A stretch of DNA of 64,000 bases from JBBPZA01 sp963728925 (GCA_963728925.1 CAVSMB010000006.1:124001-188000); one strand, 5' to 3'; shown: positions 8,767-18,146, counted from the stretch's first letter. Notes: generated by a model not told the origin, from the letters alone. Program-made: numbers and translations.

Positions 8767-8850
8767 GTCAACGACGGCGAGGAGCGCGCCGCGGTGCTGA
8801 TCGCCTCGGCGCCGCGCGGCAGCGGATACGAGCCGATGGGGTGGGCGTGA
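8764..8850 (+). pseudogene. C-terminal gene scrap ending at the SnoaL start
   Basis: A 28-codon frame with good codon use (VVNDGEERAAVLIASAPRGS, then GYEPMGWA and stop at 8850). The stop overlaps the SnoaL ATG as TGATG. It appears to be the 3' end of a gene once upstream of the SnoaL gene, cut at a junction near 8766. Family unknown. Confidence 0.35.
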
Positions 8851-9266
8851 TGGCGGCGGTAGTGGGCCTGATCGAGCGCTACAACGCCGCCTGGAACGCC
8901 CACGACCTGGAGGCGATCCTCGCGCTGCACGCGCCCGGGATGGTGTTAGAGAACCACACCGCGGGCGAGCGGGCTGAGGGCGAGGCGGTGCGCACCCAGA
9001 TCGCCCGCATCTTCGCGTCGTGGCCCGACATCGCGTTCGCCACGCGCAGCCTGCGTGGCTGCGACGAGCTGGCGGTGTGCGAGTGGATCGCCACCGCCAC
9101 CCACTCGCGACCGCTTCGCCGCGGCGACCTCGTCGCCGAGCCCACGGGCCGCACGATCGAGTGGCGCGGCGTCGACGTGTTCACGATCGCCGCGGGCGGG
9201 ATCGCCCGCAAGGACGTCTACTCAGATTCCGTGGCGATCCTGCGCGGGGCCGGGCTGCTCAGTTGA
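8850..9266 (+). CDS. SnoaL-like / nuclear transport factor 2 family protein
   Basis: 138 residues from ATG 8850 (MAAVVGLIERYNAAWNAHDL). The pattern of an N-terminal helix YNAAWNAHDLEAILALHA, then a strand, then AVRTQIARIFASWPDIAF and a C-terminal strand VDVFTIAAGGIARKDVY is characteristic of the SnoaL/NTF2 cone-shaped fold, which in this family acts as a small-molecule isomerase, cyclase or binding protein. The start overlaps the stop of an upstream gene scrap. The 3' end overlaps the convergent SGNH hydrolase gene by 49 bp. Substrate unknown. Confidence 0.85.
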   Translation: MAAVVGLIERYNAAWNAHDLEAILALHAPGMVLENHTAGERAEGEAVRTQIARIFASWPDIAFATRSLRGCDELAVCEWIATATHSRPLRRGDLVAEPTGRTIEWRGVDVFTIAAGGIARKDVYSDSVAILRGAGLLS

Positions 9267-11065
9267 GGCATGGGCGGGCCGGCGCTGACGCGGTAGGCGA
9301 TCCGCACGCTCTGGCCGGGGGTGCCGGCCGTGAGGACGTGCCGGCCGGTTCGCCAGCCGTCTGAGCGGCGCAGGTACAGGACGCCGCCGACGAAGCGCGG
9401 CGCGCCCGTCCGGTGATCGGGCTTGAGCGGATTTGCGACCGTGATCGTCGGCAGGTGCGTGAAGACGGAGAGCTGCAGCGCGTTGCCGGTCGTGTCCACG
9501 ATCCACGTCGCCGTGCCCTTGGGGACGGCGATCGTCGTTGCGACCGGGAGCGCGCGACCGTTCGGCCCGGCGATCGTATGGTCGGGCAGGCCGAGCACGC
9601 CGATGCGCACGCGGCGGCAGTCGCTGCAGCGAGCGACGCTCTCGACTTCGCTGGGGACGATGCTCGCGGCGCGGTCGTCGATGCGCACGCTGGTGATCTG
9701 GATGCGCACGCGCGTCAGCGGCGGCGGTGACGGGTCGGTGGCGGTCGCGCGCCGGACGGTGTCCGCGATCGCCCGGTGGCCGGCGCGGTTGGGGTGGAAG
9801 GTGCCCTCGTCGCTGGCCTGCAGCTTCTGCGAGCCGCTGTAGCTGCGATACCAGGTGCGCGCGCCCGCGCAGTACCCGTGGCCGCGGAATCTCCTGGCGA
9901 CCCCGTCGAGGTACGTCCAGCCGTTGGCCCGTGCCGCGGCCTGCATCGCCGCGTTGAGCTCGTTGCCGCGGCGGATGAACCATTCGACCTCGCCGATGTT
10001 CATGTTGAGCTTGAAGGCGCCGCAGCGGGTCGGGTGATCGCCGCCGTCGGTGAGCACGCGGACCGGGTACTCGAGCAGGTACACGCGCGCGGCGTTGATG
10101 TGCGTGGAGAGCGCGGCCTCCAGCGCCGCGTAGCGCTTCCCGAGGGCGTGCAGGCCCGCGAAGACGTGCCTGGCCTGGGCGGCGTGCGTGCACCCGCCGA
10201 CGTGATGCGCGCAGAAGTCGAGGATGTCGCTGAAGCCGAGGTCGTTGATGCCGATCGAGACCAGCAGCGCGTCAACTGGGCGCGCGCCGACGTCGCGCTC
10301 GACGGCGTCGAGTTGGGTCGGGAGCGGGTCGCCCTTGACGATGCCGCGGTAGCGGCTGGAGATGAGATGGCGGATCTCGGCGCCCGAGCACGCGTAGTTG
10401 AGGTACGTGACCGTCCTCGTCGCGCTCTGCAGGCGGCTTGCCAGGTGCGCCGACCACGCGTCGGTCGAGCGGTGGCACTGCCTGTCGATCCACCGTGCCG
10501 GCGAGCCCGCGCCGCGGTCGATGTCGGGGTTCCCCTCGCCCGAGCTGAGCGAGTCGCCGATCGAGACGACCAGCAGGTCGCTCAGCTTGACGACGCTGGC
10601 CCTCGACTCCTGAGTGCCGTTGGCGTGCTTCACCGTGAGCTCGACCTTCCAGCGGCCGAGCTGGGCGAGCGCGATGTGCCGCGGGCAGGCGTCGGCCTCG
10701 TAGCGCTGCGGTGGGCCCTTCCTGAGGTCGCCGGTGTCCTGAAGCGGGGTCAACACCCAGGTGTAGTGAGCAGACGCGGAGGAGAGACAGCCGCCGAGTG
10801 TCGCCCCCCAGCGCTGCGGGTGGACGTAGCCGGTCTCGTAGCGGTGCGAGCGCCAGGCACTCCACGCACGACCGGCGCGCTGGGCGAGCGCGATCAACGG
10901 GACCCGCGACCCGGCCGCAAGCCGCCCGGACCCCGGGCCGTGGGAGCCGAGCTGTCGCGCGCCCACGCGCAGTGCTGGGCGCGCGACGGCGGCGCAGGAG
11001 CTGGCGGCGAGCGCCACGAGCGCGATCACCAGTGCTGGCAGGAGAGGGTGGATCCGGCCCGGCAT
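9218..11065 (-). CDS. Secreted SGNH/GDSL-type hydrolase
   Basis: 615 residues from ATG 11065 (MPGRIHPLLPALVIALVALA), with a signal peptide whose h-region is followed by ASSC, possibly a lipobox-like site. The SGNH blocks are in order: block I VSIGDSLSSGEGNPD, block III SIGINDLGFSD, and block V with the Asp/His pair in DEGTFHPNRAGHR. The Cys-rich catalytic region (CHRSTDAW, CSGAEI, FCAHHVGGC) suggests disulphides as in secreted actinobacterial lipases and esterases. About 180 C-terminal residues after the catalytic domain form a beta-rich extension. It probably hydrolyses ester bonds of lipids or polysaccharides outside the cell. Confidence 0.88.
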   Translation of the reverse strand: MPGRIHPLLPALVIALVALAASSCAAVARPALRVGARQLGSHGPGSGRLAAGSRVPLIALAQRAGRAWSAWRSHRYETGYVHPQRWGATLGGCLSSASAHYTWVLTPLQDTGDLRKGPPQRYEADACPRHIALAQLGRWKVELTVKHANGTQESRASVVKLSDLLVVSIGDSLSSGEGNPDIDRGAGSPARWIDRQCHRSTDAWSAHLASRLQSATRTVTYLNYACSGAEIRHLISSRYRGIVKGDPLPTQLDAVERDVGARPVDALLVSIGINDLGFSDILDFCAHHVGGCTHAAQARHVFAGLHALGKRYAALEAALSTHINAARVYLLEYPVRVLTDGGDHPTRCGAFKLNMNIGEVEWFIRRGNELNAAMQAAARANGWTYLDGVARRFRGHGYCAGARTWYRSYSGSQKLQASDEGTFHPNRAGHRAIADTVRRATATDPSPPPLTRVRIQITSVRIDDRAASIVPSEVESVARCSDCRRVRIGVLGLPDHTIAGPNGRALPVATTIAVPKGTATWIVDTTGNALQLSVFTHLPTITVANPLKPDHRTGAPRFVGGVLYLRRSDGWRTGRHVLTAGTPGQSVRIAYRVSAGPPMPQLSSPAPRRIATESE

Positions 11066-11090
11066 GAGAATCGCCTTATCCGAACGCGCG

Positions 11091-12494
11091 TTAGGCCGCG
11101 CTGTCAGGCTTGATGTTCTGGTTGAGGTGGAAGCGGTTGTCGGGGTCATAGCGCGCCTTGATCTCGGTGAGCCGCTGGTAGTTGTCGCCATAGGCGGCGC
11201 GCGCCCGCTCGTGGCCTTCGTTCATCACGAAGTTGGAGTAGGTGCCGCCGATCGCGTGCGGGGCGAGGGCGGCGGCGAAGCCGCAGGCCCAGTCGCGCAG
11301 CTCGTCGTCGTCGCCGGGCTCGTCGCTTGAGCCGAGGAACATCTGCGCGAACGCCGCGTCGCGCCAGGGCCAGGCGGTGTCGGGGTTGCGGGGGCGGGCG
11401 GCGGCGCCGTCGACGGGGTACAGGTGCGTGAACGACAGCCAGGTCGGGGCGCTCTCGCCGAAGCGCACGAACTCCGCGGCGGCCGCGTCGGGCACGCGGG
11501 CGAAGCACTGTCCGCTGATGTGGTTGTGGGTGCCGATTGCGGCGATCGGGTCAAAGGCGGTCTGCAACGCCGGGTATGGCAGCTCGGCGACGGCGTCGAG
11601 CAAGGGCGCCGGCGCCGCGGCGCGGAAGGCGTCGAGCGCCGCGTTCGCGCGCTCGGGCGGTGCGGTGTTGCACCAGACCAGCGCGCACGCCCGTTGCAGG
11701 CGGATCGCGGGCGGGAACGGGTCGGCGGGCGGCACTGTGAGGACGGCGAAGAAGGCGTAGACGTCGTCGGGCTGAGCGGGCAGCCATTGCCCGTAGAGCC
11801 CGAGGATCCGCTCGGTGTCCTGAAGCGGCCACAGCATCGGGCCGCCGATCACGTTGCGCACCGCGTGCAGTCGGAAGCGCAGCTCGGTGACGACGCCGAA
11901 GTTGCCGCCGCCGCCCCGAAGCGCCCAGAACAGCTCGGGCTCGCTGTCCTCGCCGGCGTGGACAAGGCTCCCGTCGGGGAGCACGACGTCGGCGCCGATC
12001 AGGTTGTCGATCGCGAGGCCGTGCGCGCGGTTCAGGTAGCCGATTCCGCCGCCGAGCGTGAACCCCGCGACGCCCACCGTCGAGACGGTCGCCGACGGCG
12101 TCGCCAGCCCGAACGCGTGTGTCGCGCGGTCGAGATCGCCGGCGGTCGCCCCGCCACCGACGGCCGCGGTTCGGGTCGCGGCGTCGACCTTCACCGAACG
12201 CATCGACGTCAGGTCGATCACGAGGCCGCCGTCGAGCGAGGAGAAGCCCGGGAGGCTGTGGCCGCCGCCGCGGACGGCGAGCTCGAGGCCCTCGGTCCCG
12301 GCGAAGCTCACCGCCGTCGCCACGTCGTCGGCGTCGGCACAGCGGGCGATCAGCGCCGGGTGCGTGTCGAAGCTCTGGTTGTGCATCCGTCGCGCCTGGT
12401 CGTACTCGGGGTGCTCAGGGCCGATTGCGCCACCGCGCAGTCGTGCGTCGAGCGCCGCGGCCAGGCCGGTCGTCTTCTCAGCGGGCACGCTCAT
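11091..12494 (-). CDS. FAD-binding PCMH/BBE-type oxidoreductase
   Basis: 467 residues. The PCMH-type FAD domain is visible from residue 48 on, with the flavin-attachment motif RGGGHSLPGFSSLDGG (His for covalent 8-alpha linkage), then AVGGGATAGDLDRA, GFTLGGGIGYLNRAHGLAID and LFWALRGGGGNFGVV. The berberine-bridge C-terminus is YGDNYQRLTEIKARYDPDN. The family oxidises sugars, alkaloids or polyketide intermediates with O2. A ribosome site AAAAGGAG precedes ATG 12494, inside the end of the methyltransferase gene; the two genes overlap by ATGA, so they form an operon. The exact substrate is unknown. Confidence 0.93.
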   Translation of the reverse strand: MSVPAEKTTGLAAALDARLRGGAIGPEHPEYDQARRMHNQSFDTHPALIARCADADDVATAVSFAGTEGLELAVRGGGHSLPGFSSLDGGLVIDLTSMRSVKVDAATRTAAVGGGATAGDLDRATHAFGLATPSATVSTVGVAGFTLGGGIGYLNRAHGLAIDNLIGADVVLPDGSLVHAGEDSEPELFWALRGGGGNFGVVTELRFRLHAVRNVIGGPMLWPLQDTERILGLYGQWLPAQPDDVYAFFAVLTVPPADPFPPAIRLQRACALVWCNTAPPERANAALDAFRAAAPAPLLDAVAELPYPALQTAFDPIAAIGTHNHISGQCFARVPDAAAAEFVRFGESAPTWLSFTHLYPVDGAAARPRNPDTAWPWRDAAFAQMFLGSSDEPGDDDELRDWACGFAAALAPHAIGGTYSNFVMNEGHERARAAYGDNYQRLTEIKARYDPDNRFHLNQNIKPDSAA

Positions 12495-13399
12495 CGCTTC
12501 TCCTTTTCGTCAGGCCCGGGCTTGCGCCCGAGCACGAGCAGATACTCCGCAGACACGAGTCCGTCGTGGAGCGCCTCGAGCTCGGCGCGGAGCGCCGGCC
12601 AGCGGCCGTCGGCCTCCGCCAGCACCCGCGCCATCCGCAGCGGGCCGACCTTGGTGGTGTGGAACTCGACGTCGGCGTCGGCCGACTCGAAGGGCGAAAA
12701 CTCGACTGTTCCGTGCTCGAAGCGCAGCTCGATCGCGCTGCCGGCGAACAGCGAGCGCACGTGCTCCTCGGAGCCCCACAGCCACGGCGGCGACGCGAAC
12801 GCGGGCGGCGGCGGCAGGTAGCGCCCGACGGTACGGAAGACCTGGCTGATCGGGCTGTCGGCCACCCAGTGGAGAAGCGCGATCCGCCCGCCCGGCCGCA
12901 GCACTCGCGCGAGCTCGCGCGCCGCGACCTCGTGGCGCGGGGCGAACATCACCCCGAGGATCGAGATGACCACGTCGAAGCTCTCGTCGGCGAACGGGAG
13001 CGCCTCGGCGTCGCCCTGCACCCACTCGACCACCACGCCCGCCGCGCTCGTGAGTCGCCGTCCGTGGTCGAGCAGCTCGGGGGTCAGATCCAGGCCCACG
13101 ACGCGTCCGCCGGCCTGCGCGGCGCGGATCGCCGCGTTCCCGGTCCCGCAGGCGACGTCGAGCACGTCCTCGCCCGGCTGGACGGCGACGCGCCCGACGA
13201 TCCGCTCGCCCAGCGGCCACAGCTCGCGCTCGGCGACGGCCGGGTAGTCGCCGGCCGCCCACGCCGCGCGCGTGGCGCGCTTGTGCTCTGCGAGCTCCGC
13301 GGCGGCCCTCGCCTGCCTGGTCATCTCGCGGATGACCGGCAGGCGGCGCAGCGGCCGCGGGGGCACGTTTGTCGCCGCGTGTTCCGGTCGATCGCTCAT
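12491..13399 (-). CDS. Class I SAM-dependent methyltransferase (UbiE/COQ5-like)
   Basis: 302 residues from ATG 13399 (MSDRPEHAATNVPPRPL). Motif I is VLDVACGTGNAAIRAA, followed by VVGLDLTPELLDHGR, WVQGDAEALPFADESFDVV and RVLRPGGRIALLHW, the usual motifs of a methyltransferase_11 type protein. Codon use is like the neighbours. It is the first gene of an ATGA-coupled pair with the FAD oxidoreductase, which suggests joint modification of one small molecule. It lies about 260 bp downstream of the hydrolase-LuxR gene on the same strand. It is a paralogue of the gene at 18303 by overall layout (both carry PPPP before the C-terminal third). Confidence 0.9.
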   Translation of the reverse strand: MSDRPEHAATNVPPRPLRRLPVIREMTRQARAAAELAEHKRATRAAWAAGDYPAVAERELWPLGERIVGRVAVQPGEDVLDVACGTGNAAIRAAQAGGRVVGLDLTPELLDHGRRLTSAAGVVVEWVQGDAEALPFADESFDVVISILGVMFAPRHEVAARELARVLRPGGRIALLHWVADSPISQVFRTVGRYLPPPPAFASPPWLWGSEEHVRSLFAGSAIELRFEHGTVEFSPFESADADVEFHTTKVGPLRMARVLAEADGRWPALRAELEALHDGLVSAEYLLVLGRKPGPDEKEKR

Positions 13400-13660
13400 A
13401 GCGGCCAGCCTCGCGCCGGGCGCTCCGCGCGGCAACGCCGAAAACCCTCAATCGGTGGCGCAACCTGCGCTGTCCTCGAGCCGGCCGAACCCGGAGGATC
13501 GTCGACGAGGAGCCCGTCCCGCGGTTGTCGCGCCTCCCCGGCGCTCGCTGCGTGCGCTCTCGGCGGCATCGAGACGACGCTACGCCGGTCGGCCGCGCCT
13601 GCCATCGGGGCCACCACGCAGCTGCGCCGCCGCCCGCTGGCGGCCGGTACGTAGTGCCCG

Positions 13661-14733
13661 TCATCCGGGCGTTCGGTCGTGCCGGGCGAGCAGCGCGGCG
13701 GCGGCCGGGCGCGCTGTCTGGCCCGCCAGTCCCAGCTTGGCATAGCGTTGGAGAGGTGGCGCTCCACGGTGCGGATGCTGAGGAACAGTCGCTGCGCGAT
13801 CTGTTCGTTGGCCAGGCCCGCGGCCACCAGCCGCAGGACCTCGAGCTCGCGCGGGCTCAGCTCCTCGACCGCGGCGGCGCCGGCCGGCGGCGCACCGGCG
13901 CCGAGGAACACGTCGAGCTCGGCGAGGAAGTGACTCCAGGCGGGCTCGGTCGCAAGCAGGACGTGGTTGGCGCTGTCCAGCGGCAGGAAGCGGGCGCCGG
14001 GGATCCGGGTCGCCAGCAGGCGCCCCTGCTCGAAGGGGACCGCGGCGTCGCCGCGAGCGTGCGCGACCAGCGCCGGGGCCGCGACCCGTTCGAGCAGGTC
14101 GGTGACGTCGACCTCGCCCCACACGCAGCGCAGCCGGTCGGCGATCGCCGGCGTCGCCGAGGCGCGCATCATCTCGTCGAACCACTGCATCTGCTCGGGC
14201 GTGGCCTCGGGCACGAAGCGGGTCGTGAACACGCGCCGGAACACCGGGTCGGCCCGACCCCAGCCGACGCGCACGATCGACCGCAGCAGCTCGGCCTCGG
14301 CCACCTGCGCGGCCGAGAGGTCACGGCGCATCCGGCCACGCGCGTAGGCGCCGCAGAGGACGAGCCGGGTGACCCGCTCGGGGTGACGGGCGGCGTAGGC
14401 GATCGCCGCCGCGCCTCCCTGCGAGATGCCCAGCAGCGCGAAGCGCTCGATCCCGGCGGTGTCGACGACGGCCTCGAGGTCGGCGACCATCAGCTCGAAC
14501 GTGATCTGCTCGGGCTCGCGGTCCGAGAGCCCGCAGCCACGCACGTCGTAGCGGATGACGCGATGGCCCCGCCCAAGTCCCTTCCACCAGTGGCGCCAGA
14601 GCGGGCTCTGCCAGTCGTGCTCGAGATGGGTGACCCAGTTGGCGGCCTTGACCAGCGGCGGTCCGTCGCCATGGACCGCGTACGCCAGGCGGATCCCATC
14701 GTTCGCGCTGCAGAAGCGGATCTGTTGCCGCAT
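13661..14733 (-). pseudogene. Alpha/beta hydrolase fused to a LuxR HTH; frameshift inside the HTH
   Basis: The first 275 residues are an alpha/beta hydrolase: DVRGCGLSDRE loop, nucleophile elbow GISQGGA (Ser), acid region LVAHARGDAAVPFEQG, and His in DSANHVLLA. From about residue 290 a LuxR DNA-binding domain begins (LSPRELEVLRLVAAGLANEQ, then IAQRLFLSIRTVERHLSN). After LSN the expected continuation (YAKLGLAGQTARPAAAALLA) is in another frame and stops at 13661; one base seems missing near 13748 (AACGCTATG where AACGTCTATG is expected). The nominal frame would instead run on to 13396 as an Arg/Pro-rich tail. This hydrolase-LuxR layout is known in actinobacterial regulators. Ligand sensing by the hydrolase fold is an inference. 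Confidence 0.8.
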
Positions 14734-14741
14734 GCGGGCCC

Positions 14742-16445
14742 CTACTTCGTGTCGGGATCGCGCTCGAGGTGGCGGACGGCGTAGGCCGCCGCCTCCGCGC
14801 GACTGCGCAGCCCGAGCTTTGAGAGCACGCCGCGGACGTGATGCTCGACCGTCTTGCGGCTGAGGAACAGGCGCTCGGCCAGCTCGCGGTTAGACAGCCC
14901 CTCGCCTAGCAGCTCGAGCACCTCACGTTCGCGCCTGGTCAGCTCGCCCTCGCCGCCGCGACCGCCGCGCGCCGCCCTGACCCCGAGCGAGCGCAGCAGC
15001 CCCGCCGCCGCGTCTGCGTCGCGCGCGGCGCCGAGCGCCTCGAAGCCCGCGAGCGCGGCGCGCGCCTCGGCCACCGCGCTCTCGCGCTCGTGGTCCTGGA
15101 GCGTGCCGGCTACCAGCAGGCGGGTGCGCGCCGCCTCGAACGGCATCCGCAGGCGCCCGAACGCGGCCAGGGCCCGCTCCAGGCTCAGGAGGGCCGCCTG
15201 CGCGTCGCCGCTGGCTGACAGCGCGGCGCCGAGCGTCCGTTCGCCGCGGGCGACGATCAGCTCGCAGCGCGCGACGGCGCCCAGCTCCTGGAGGCGCTGC
15301 GCGGTCGCGCGCGCGGAGTCCGCTTCGTCGCGCGCGATCTCGGTCGCGACCAGCAGCTCCAGCAGCGCCGCCGCCTCCAGGCACACCGCCGCGCCCGCGC
15401 GGTGGGCGCCGAGCCGCTCGCGCTCGCGCTCGCCGATCTCGCGCAGGCGGCGATCGAGGATCCTCGCCGCCGCGTCCGGCTCGCCGCGCGCGAGCGCAAG
15501 CGCGGCGAGCACCCAGGCGCTCGTGAAGTGATCCTCAAAGCCCTCCAGCAGCCGCTCGGCCTCCTCGATCCTGCCCTGCGCGAGCCGCAGCTCGGCGAGC
15601 CTCGCGAGCGCCTCGCCGTAGAGCGCGCGCTCGGCGGAGCGTCCCATGCGCAGCGCCGCCTCGAGCTCCCGCTCCGCCGCGGCCCAGTCGCCGGTCGCGA
15701 ACAGCGCGCTGCCGTAGTAGGCGCGACAGTGCGTGTAGAGGTGCGGCGACCCGTAGCGGCGGGTGAACTCGTCGGCGGCGTGGATCCACTGCGCGATCCG
15801 CTCGAGCTCCGCGACCTGGCTGCACGAGCTGATCGTGGTGCAGCACGTGTAAACTACCGTCTGCGGCCGCTCGCCCTCGCCCGCCAGCGAGCCGGCCATC
15901 GCCTCGTCGAGCAGCGCCATGCCCTCCTGCAGGCGCCCGGCCTGCATCAGCGAGGCGCCGAGCTGGCTCAGCGCGCACAGCTCCAGGTCCGCGTCGGCGA
16001 AACGACGGGCCAGCTCGCGCGCCTCCCGAGCCCAGACCTCCTCCGCCGCCGGGTCGTCGGTGTCGTGAGCGCGCAGCAGCAGCACCCAGCCGTCCAGCGG
16101 CGCGAGCCTCGACTCCTCGACCAGCCGCGCCACGCGCCCCAGCCACCCGCGCGACGCCGCGGTGTTGCCGAGGCTAACCCGGTACAAGAAGTACAGCGCG
16201 ATCGCGGCGAGCGCCGCCTGGACCGGATCGGGGCGGCGGCGAAAGAGCGCGTACGCGCGCTCCTCGCAACGCACGGCGGCCTCGGTCTCGCCCAGCCACC
16301 ACAGCGCGTCGCCGAGCCCCGCCAGCGCCTCGGGCACCTCCCCTTGCCCGAGCGCGGCCTCGAACGAGCTACGCGCCGTCGCCCAGTCGCCGGCGTCCAG
16401 AGCCTCACGACCCGCCGCGAGCAGCCCGTCGGCGTCGACCGCCAT
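14742..16445 (-). CDS. LuxR-family transcriptional regulator with TPR-like helical repeats
   Basis: 567 residues. Residues 1-480 are a string of TPR-like helix pairs (AGDWATARSSFEAALGQGE; WARAAERELEAAL-like repeats; TLGAALSASGDAQAALLSLE). The C-terminal 65 residues are a LuxR/GerE HTH: LTRREREVLELLGEGLSNRE then LAERLFLSRKTVEHHVRGVL and SKLGLRSRAEAAAYAV. There is no NTPase domain. It is divergent from a paralogue of very similar layout (16509-18146), with only 63 bp between the starts, so they probably share a control region. Target genes unknown; the neighbouring hydrolases and methyltransferases are candidates. Confidence 0.9.
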   Translation of the reverse strand: MAVDADGLLAAGREALDAGDWATARSSFEAALGQGEVPEALAGLGDALWWLGETEAAVRCEERAYALFRRRPDPVQAALAAIALYFLYRVSLGNTAASRGWLGRVARLVEESRLAPLDGWVLLLRAHDTDDPAAEEVWAREARELARRFADADLELCALSQLGASLMQAGRLQEGMALLDEAMAGSLAGEGERPQTVVYTCCTTISSCSQVAELERIAQWIHAADEFTRRYGSPHLYTHCRAYYGSALFATGDWAAAERELEAALRMGRSAERALYGEALARLAELRLAQGRIEEAERLLEGFEDHFTSAWVLAALALARGEPDAAARILDRRLREIGERERERLGAHRAGAAVCLEAAALLELLVATEIARDEADSARATAQRLQELGAVARCELIVARGERTLGAALSASGDAQAALLSLERALAAFGRLRMPFEAARTRLLVAGTLQDHERESAVAEARAALAGFEALGAARDADAAAGLLRSLGVRAARGGRGGEGELTRREREVLELLGEGLSNRELAERLFLSRKTVEHHVRGVLSKLGLRSRAEAAAYAVRHLERDPDTK

Positions 16446-16508
16446 CGCGCAATCGTACGTGCCTCGTCAGGCTGCCCGCGCTCGCGCGGCTGGGAGACTG
16501 CAGCGACG

Positions 16509-18146
16509 ATGCGCGAGGACCCCGGTGAGCTCTGCGACCGCGGCTGGGCCGCGCTCTCGCAGCGGCGCTGGTCGGAGGCGCGCGGTCTGTTCGAGCGGGC
16601 GGTGGGGGGCGGCGACCCGTCCGGGGCGGCGCTCGAGGGTCTCGGGTGGGCGGCGTGGTGGCTTGATGACGCCGACGCGACGTTCGCGGCGCGCGAGCGG
16701 GCGTTCCGGCGCTATCGCGGCGACGGCGACGACGCGAGCGCCGCGCGGGTCGCGGTCTGGCTGGCGGGCGACCATTTCGACTTCCGCGGTGAGCTGTCGG
16801 TGGCGCGTGGCTGGCTGGGGCGGGCGCGACGCCTGCTCGACGGCTGCGCGCCGTGCCCGGAGCACGGCTGGCTGGCGTTCTATGAGGCGTACTTCGCCGC
16901 CGGCGCGGGTGACTACGACGCCTCGCGTTCGCTCGCGTCGCGCGCGGCCGACGTCGGCCGCCGGCTCGGGGTTGCCGATCTGGAGATGCTCGGCCTCGCA
17001 CTCGAGGGGTCGGCGCTCGTCGCGCTCGCGCGGATCGACGACGGCATGCGCTGCCTCGACGAGGCCGCCGGCAGCGCGATCGCCGATGAGGCGCAGTTCC
17101 CGATCTCCGCGGGCTGGACGTGCTGCTTTCTGATCGCGGCGTGCGAGCGCGTCGGCGATCTGCAGCGCGCGTGCGAGTGGTGTGACCGCGTCGCGGCGTT
17201 CGCCGAGCGCCACGAGAGCGCGTACCTGCTCGGGATCTGCCGCACGCACTACGCCGCCGTCCACCTCTGGTGCGGAGACTGGGCGCGCGCCGACGCCGAG
17301 CTCGTCGCCGCGGTCGATGACTTCGAGCGCTCGCGGCCGCCGTACGCCGACGGCGCGATCGCGTGGCTCGCGGAGCTGCGCCGCCGCCAGGGCCGCGAGG
17401 AGGATGCGCGTGCGCTGATCGCGCGCGCGCCCGGCCACCCGCGCGCGCAGCTGTGCCGCGCGGCGCTCGCGCTGGACGGCGGGGATGCGCTCGCGGCGGC
17501 CGAGCTGGCCGAGCGGCTGCTGCGCAATCGGCCCGCGGAGGCGCGGATGGACCGCGCCGCGGCCGTCGAGCTGCTCGTCCGCGCACGCGCGCAGCGCGGC
17601 GAGCTGGAAGCCGCGCGCGCGGCGCTGGCGGAGCTCGAGGAGACCGCGCGGCTCGTCGGCACCCCGCCGCTGCGGGCGGCGGCGGCCTTCGCTGCCGGCA
17701 TCGTCGAGGCCGCCGGCGATCGCCACGAGCATGCCCGCGTGCTGCTCGAGGACGCGGTCGATCTGCTTGCGAGCTGCGGCGCGCCCTACGAGGAAGCCGA
17801 GGCGCGGCTCGCGCTCGCGGCGACGCTGAGCGCGTTGCAGCGCAGCGACGCCGCCGGGCGCGAGGCTCAGCTCGCGCAGCGCGTGCTCGACGAGCTCGCA
17901 GCACCGGCGCCGAGCGGCGAGCTCGCAGACCGCGCCGACGGTGCGCCGCCCGGCGGACTGACCCCGCGCGAGACCGAGGTCCTGAGACTCGTCGCGGAGG
18001 GCCTGACGAACGCGCAGATCGCCGAGCGGCTCGTCGTCAGTCCGCACACCGTGCACCGCCACGTGACCAACGTCCTGGGCAAGCTCGACCTACCGTCACG
18101 GGCGGCCGCGGCGGCGCACGCCGCGCGCGTCGGGCTGCTCGAATAG
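16509..18146 (+). CDS. LuxR-family transcriptional regulator with TPR-like repeats (paralogue of the divergent gene)
   Basis: 545 residues from ATG 16509 (MREDPGELCDRGWAALSQRR). The open frame extends over 1 kb further upstream, but only as a shadow of the opposite gene. It has the same order as the divergent protein: an opening helix pair (ALEGLGWAAWWLDDADATFA, matching ALAGLGDALWWLGETEAA in the partner), repeated helical hairpins, then the HTH LTPRETEVLRLVAEGLTNAQ, IAERLVVSPHTVHRHVTNVL, GKLDLPSRAAAAAHAA. The two probably arose by an inverted duplication. Regulatory target unknown. Confidence 0.9.
   Translation: MREDPGELCDRGWAALSQRRWSEARGLFERAVGGGDPSGAALEGLGWAAWWLDDADATFAARERAFRRYRGDGDDASAARVAVWLAGDHFDFRGELSVARGWLGRARRLLDGCAPCPEHGWLAFYEAYFAAGAGDYDASRSLASRAADVGRRLGVADLEMLGLALEGSALVALARIDDGMRCLDEAAGSAIADEAQFPISAGWTCCFLIAACERVGDLQRACEWCDRVAAFAERHESAYLLGICRTHYAAVHLWCGDWARADAELVAAVDDFERSRPPYADGAIAWLAELRRRQGREEDARALIARAPGHPRAQLCRAALALDGGDALAAAELAERLLRNRPAEARMDRAAAVELLVRARAQRGELEAARAALAELEETARLVGTPPLRAAAAFAAGIVEAAGDRHEHARVLLEDAVDLLASCGAPYEEAEARLALAATLSALQRSDAAGREAQLAQRVLDELAAPAPSGELADRADGAPPGGLTPRETEVLRLVAEGLTNAQIAERLVVSPHTVHRHVTNVLGKLDLPSRAAAAAHAARVGLLE

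Noticed and set aside
13396..13660. Last 88 or so codons of the hydrolase-LuxR frame
   Set aside because: Arg/Pro-rich and unrelated to LuxR; the true end in the shifted frame is at 13661.
15402..16508. N-terminal extension of the plus-strand TPR-LuxR gene by 369 codons
   Set aside because: This part is antisense to the divergent regulator gene; homology and start position favour ATG 16509.
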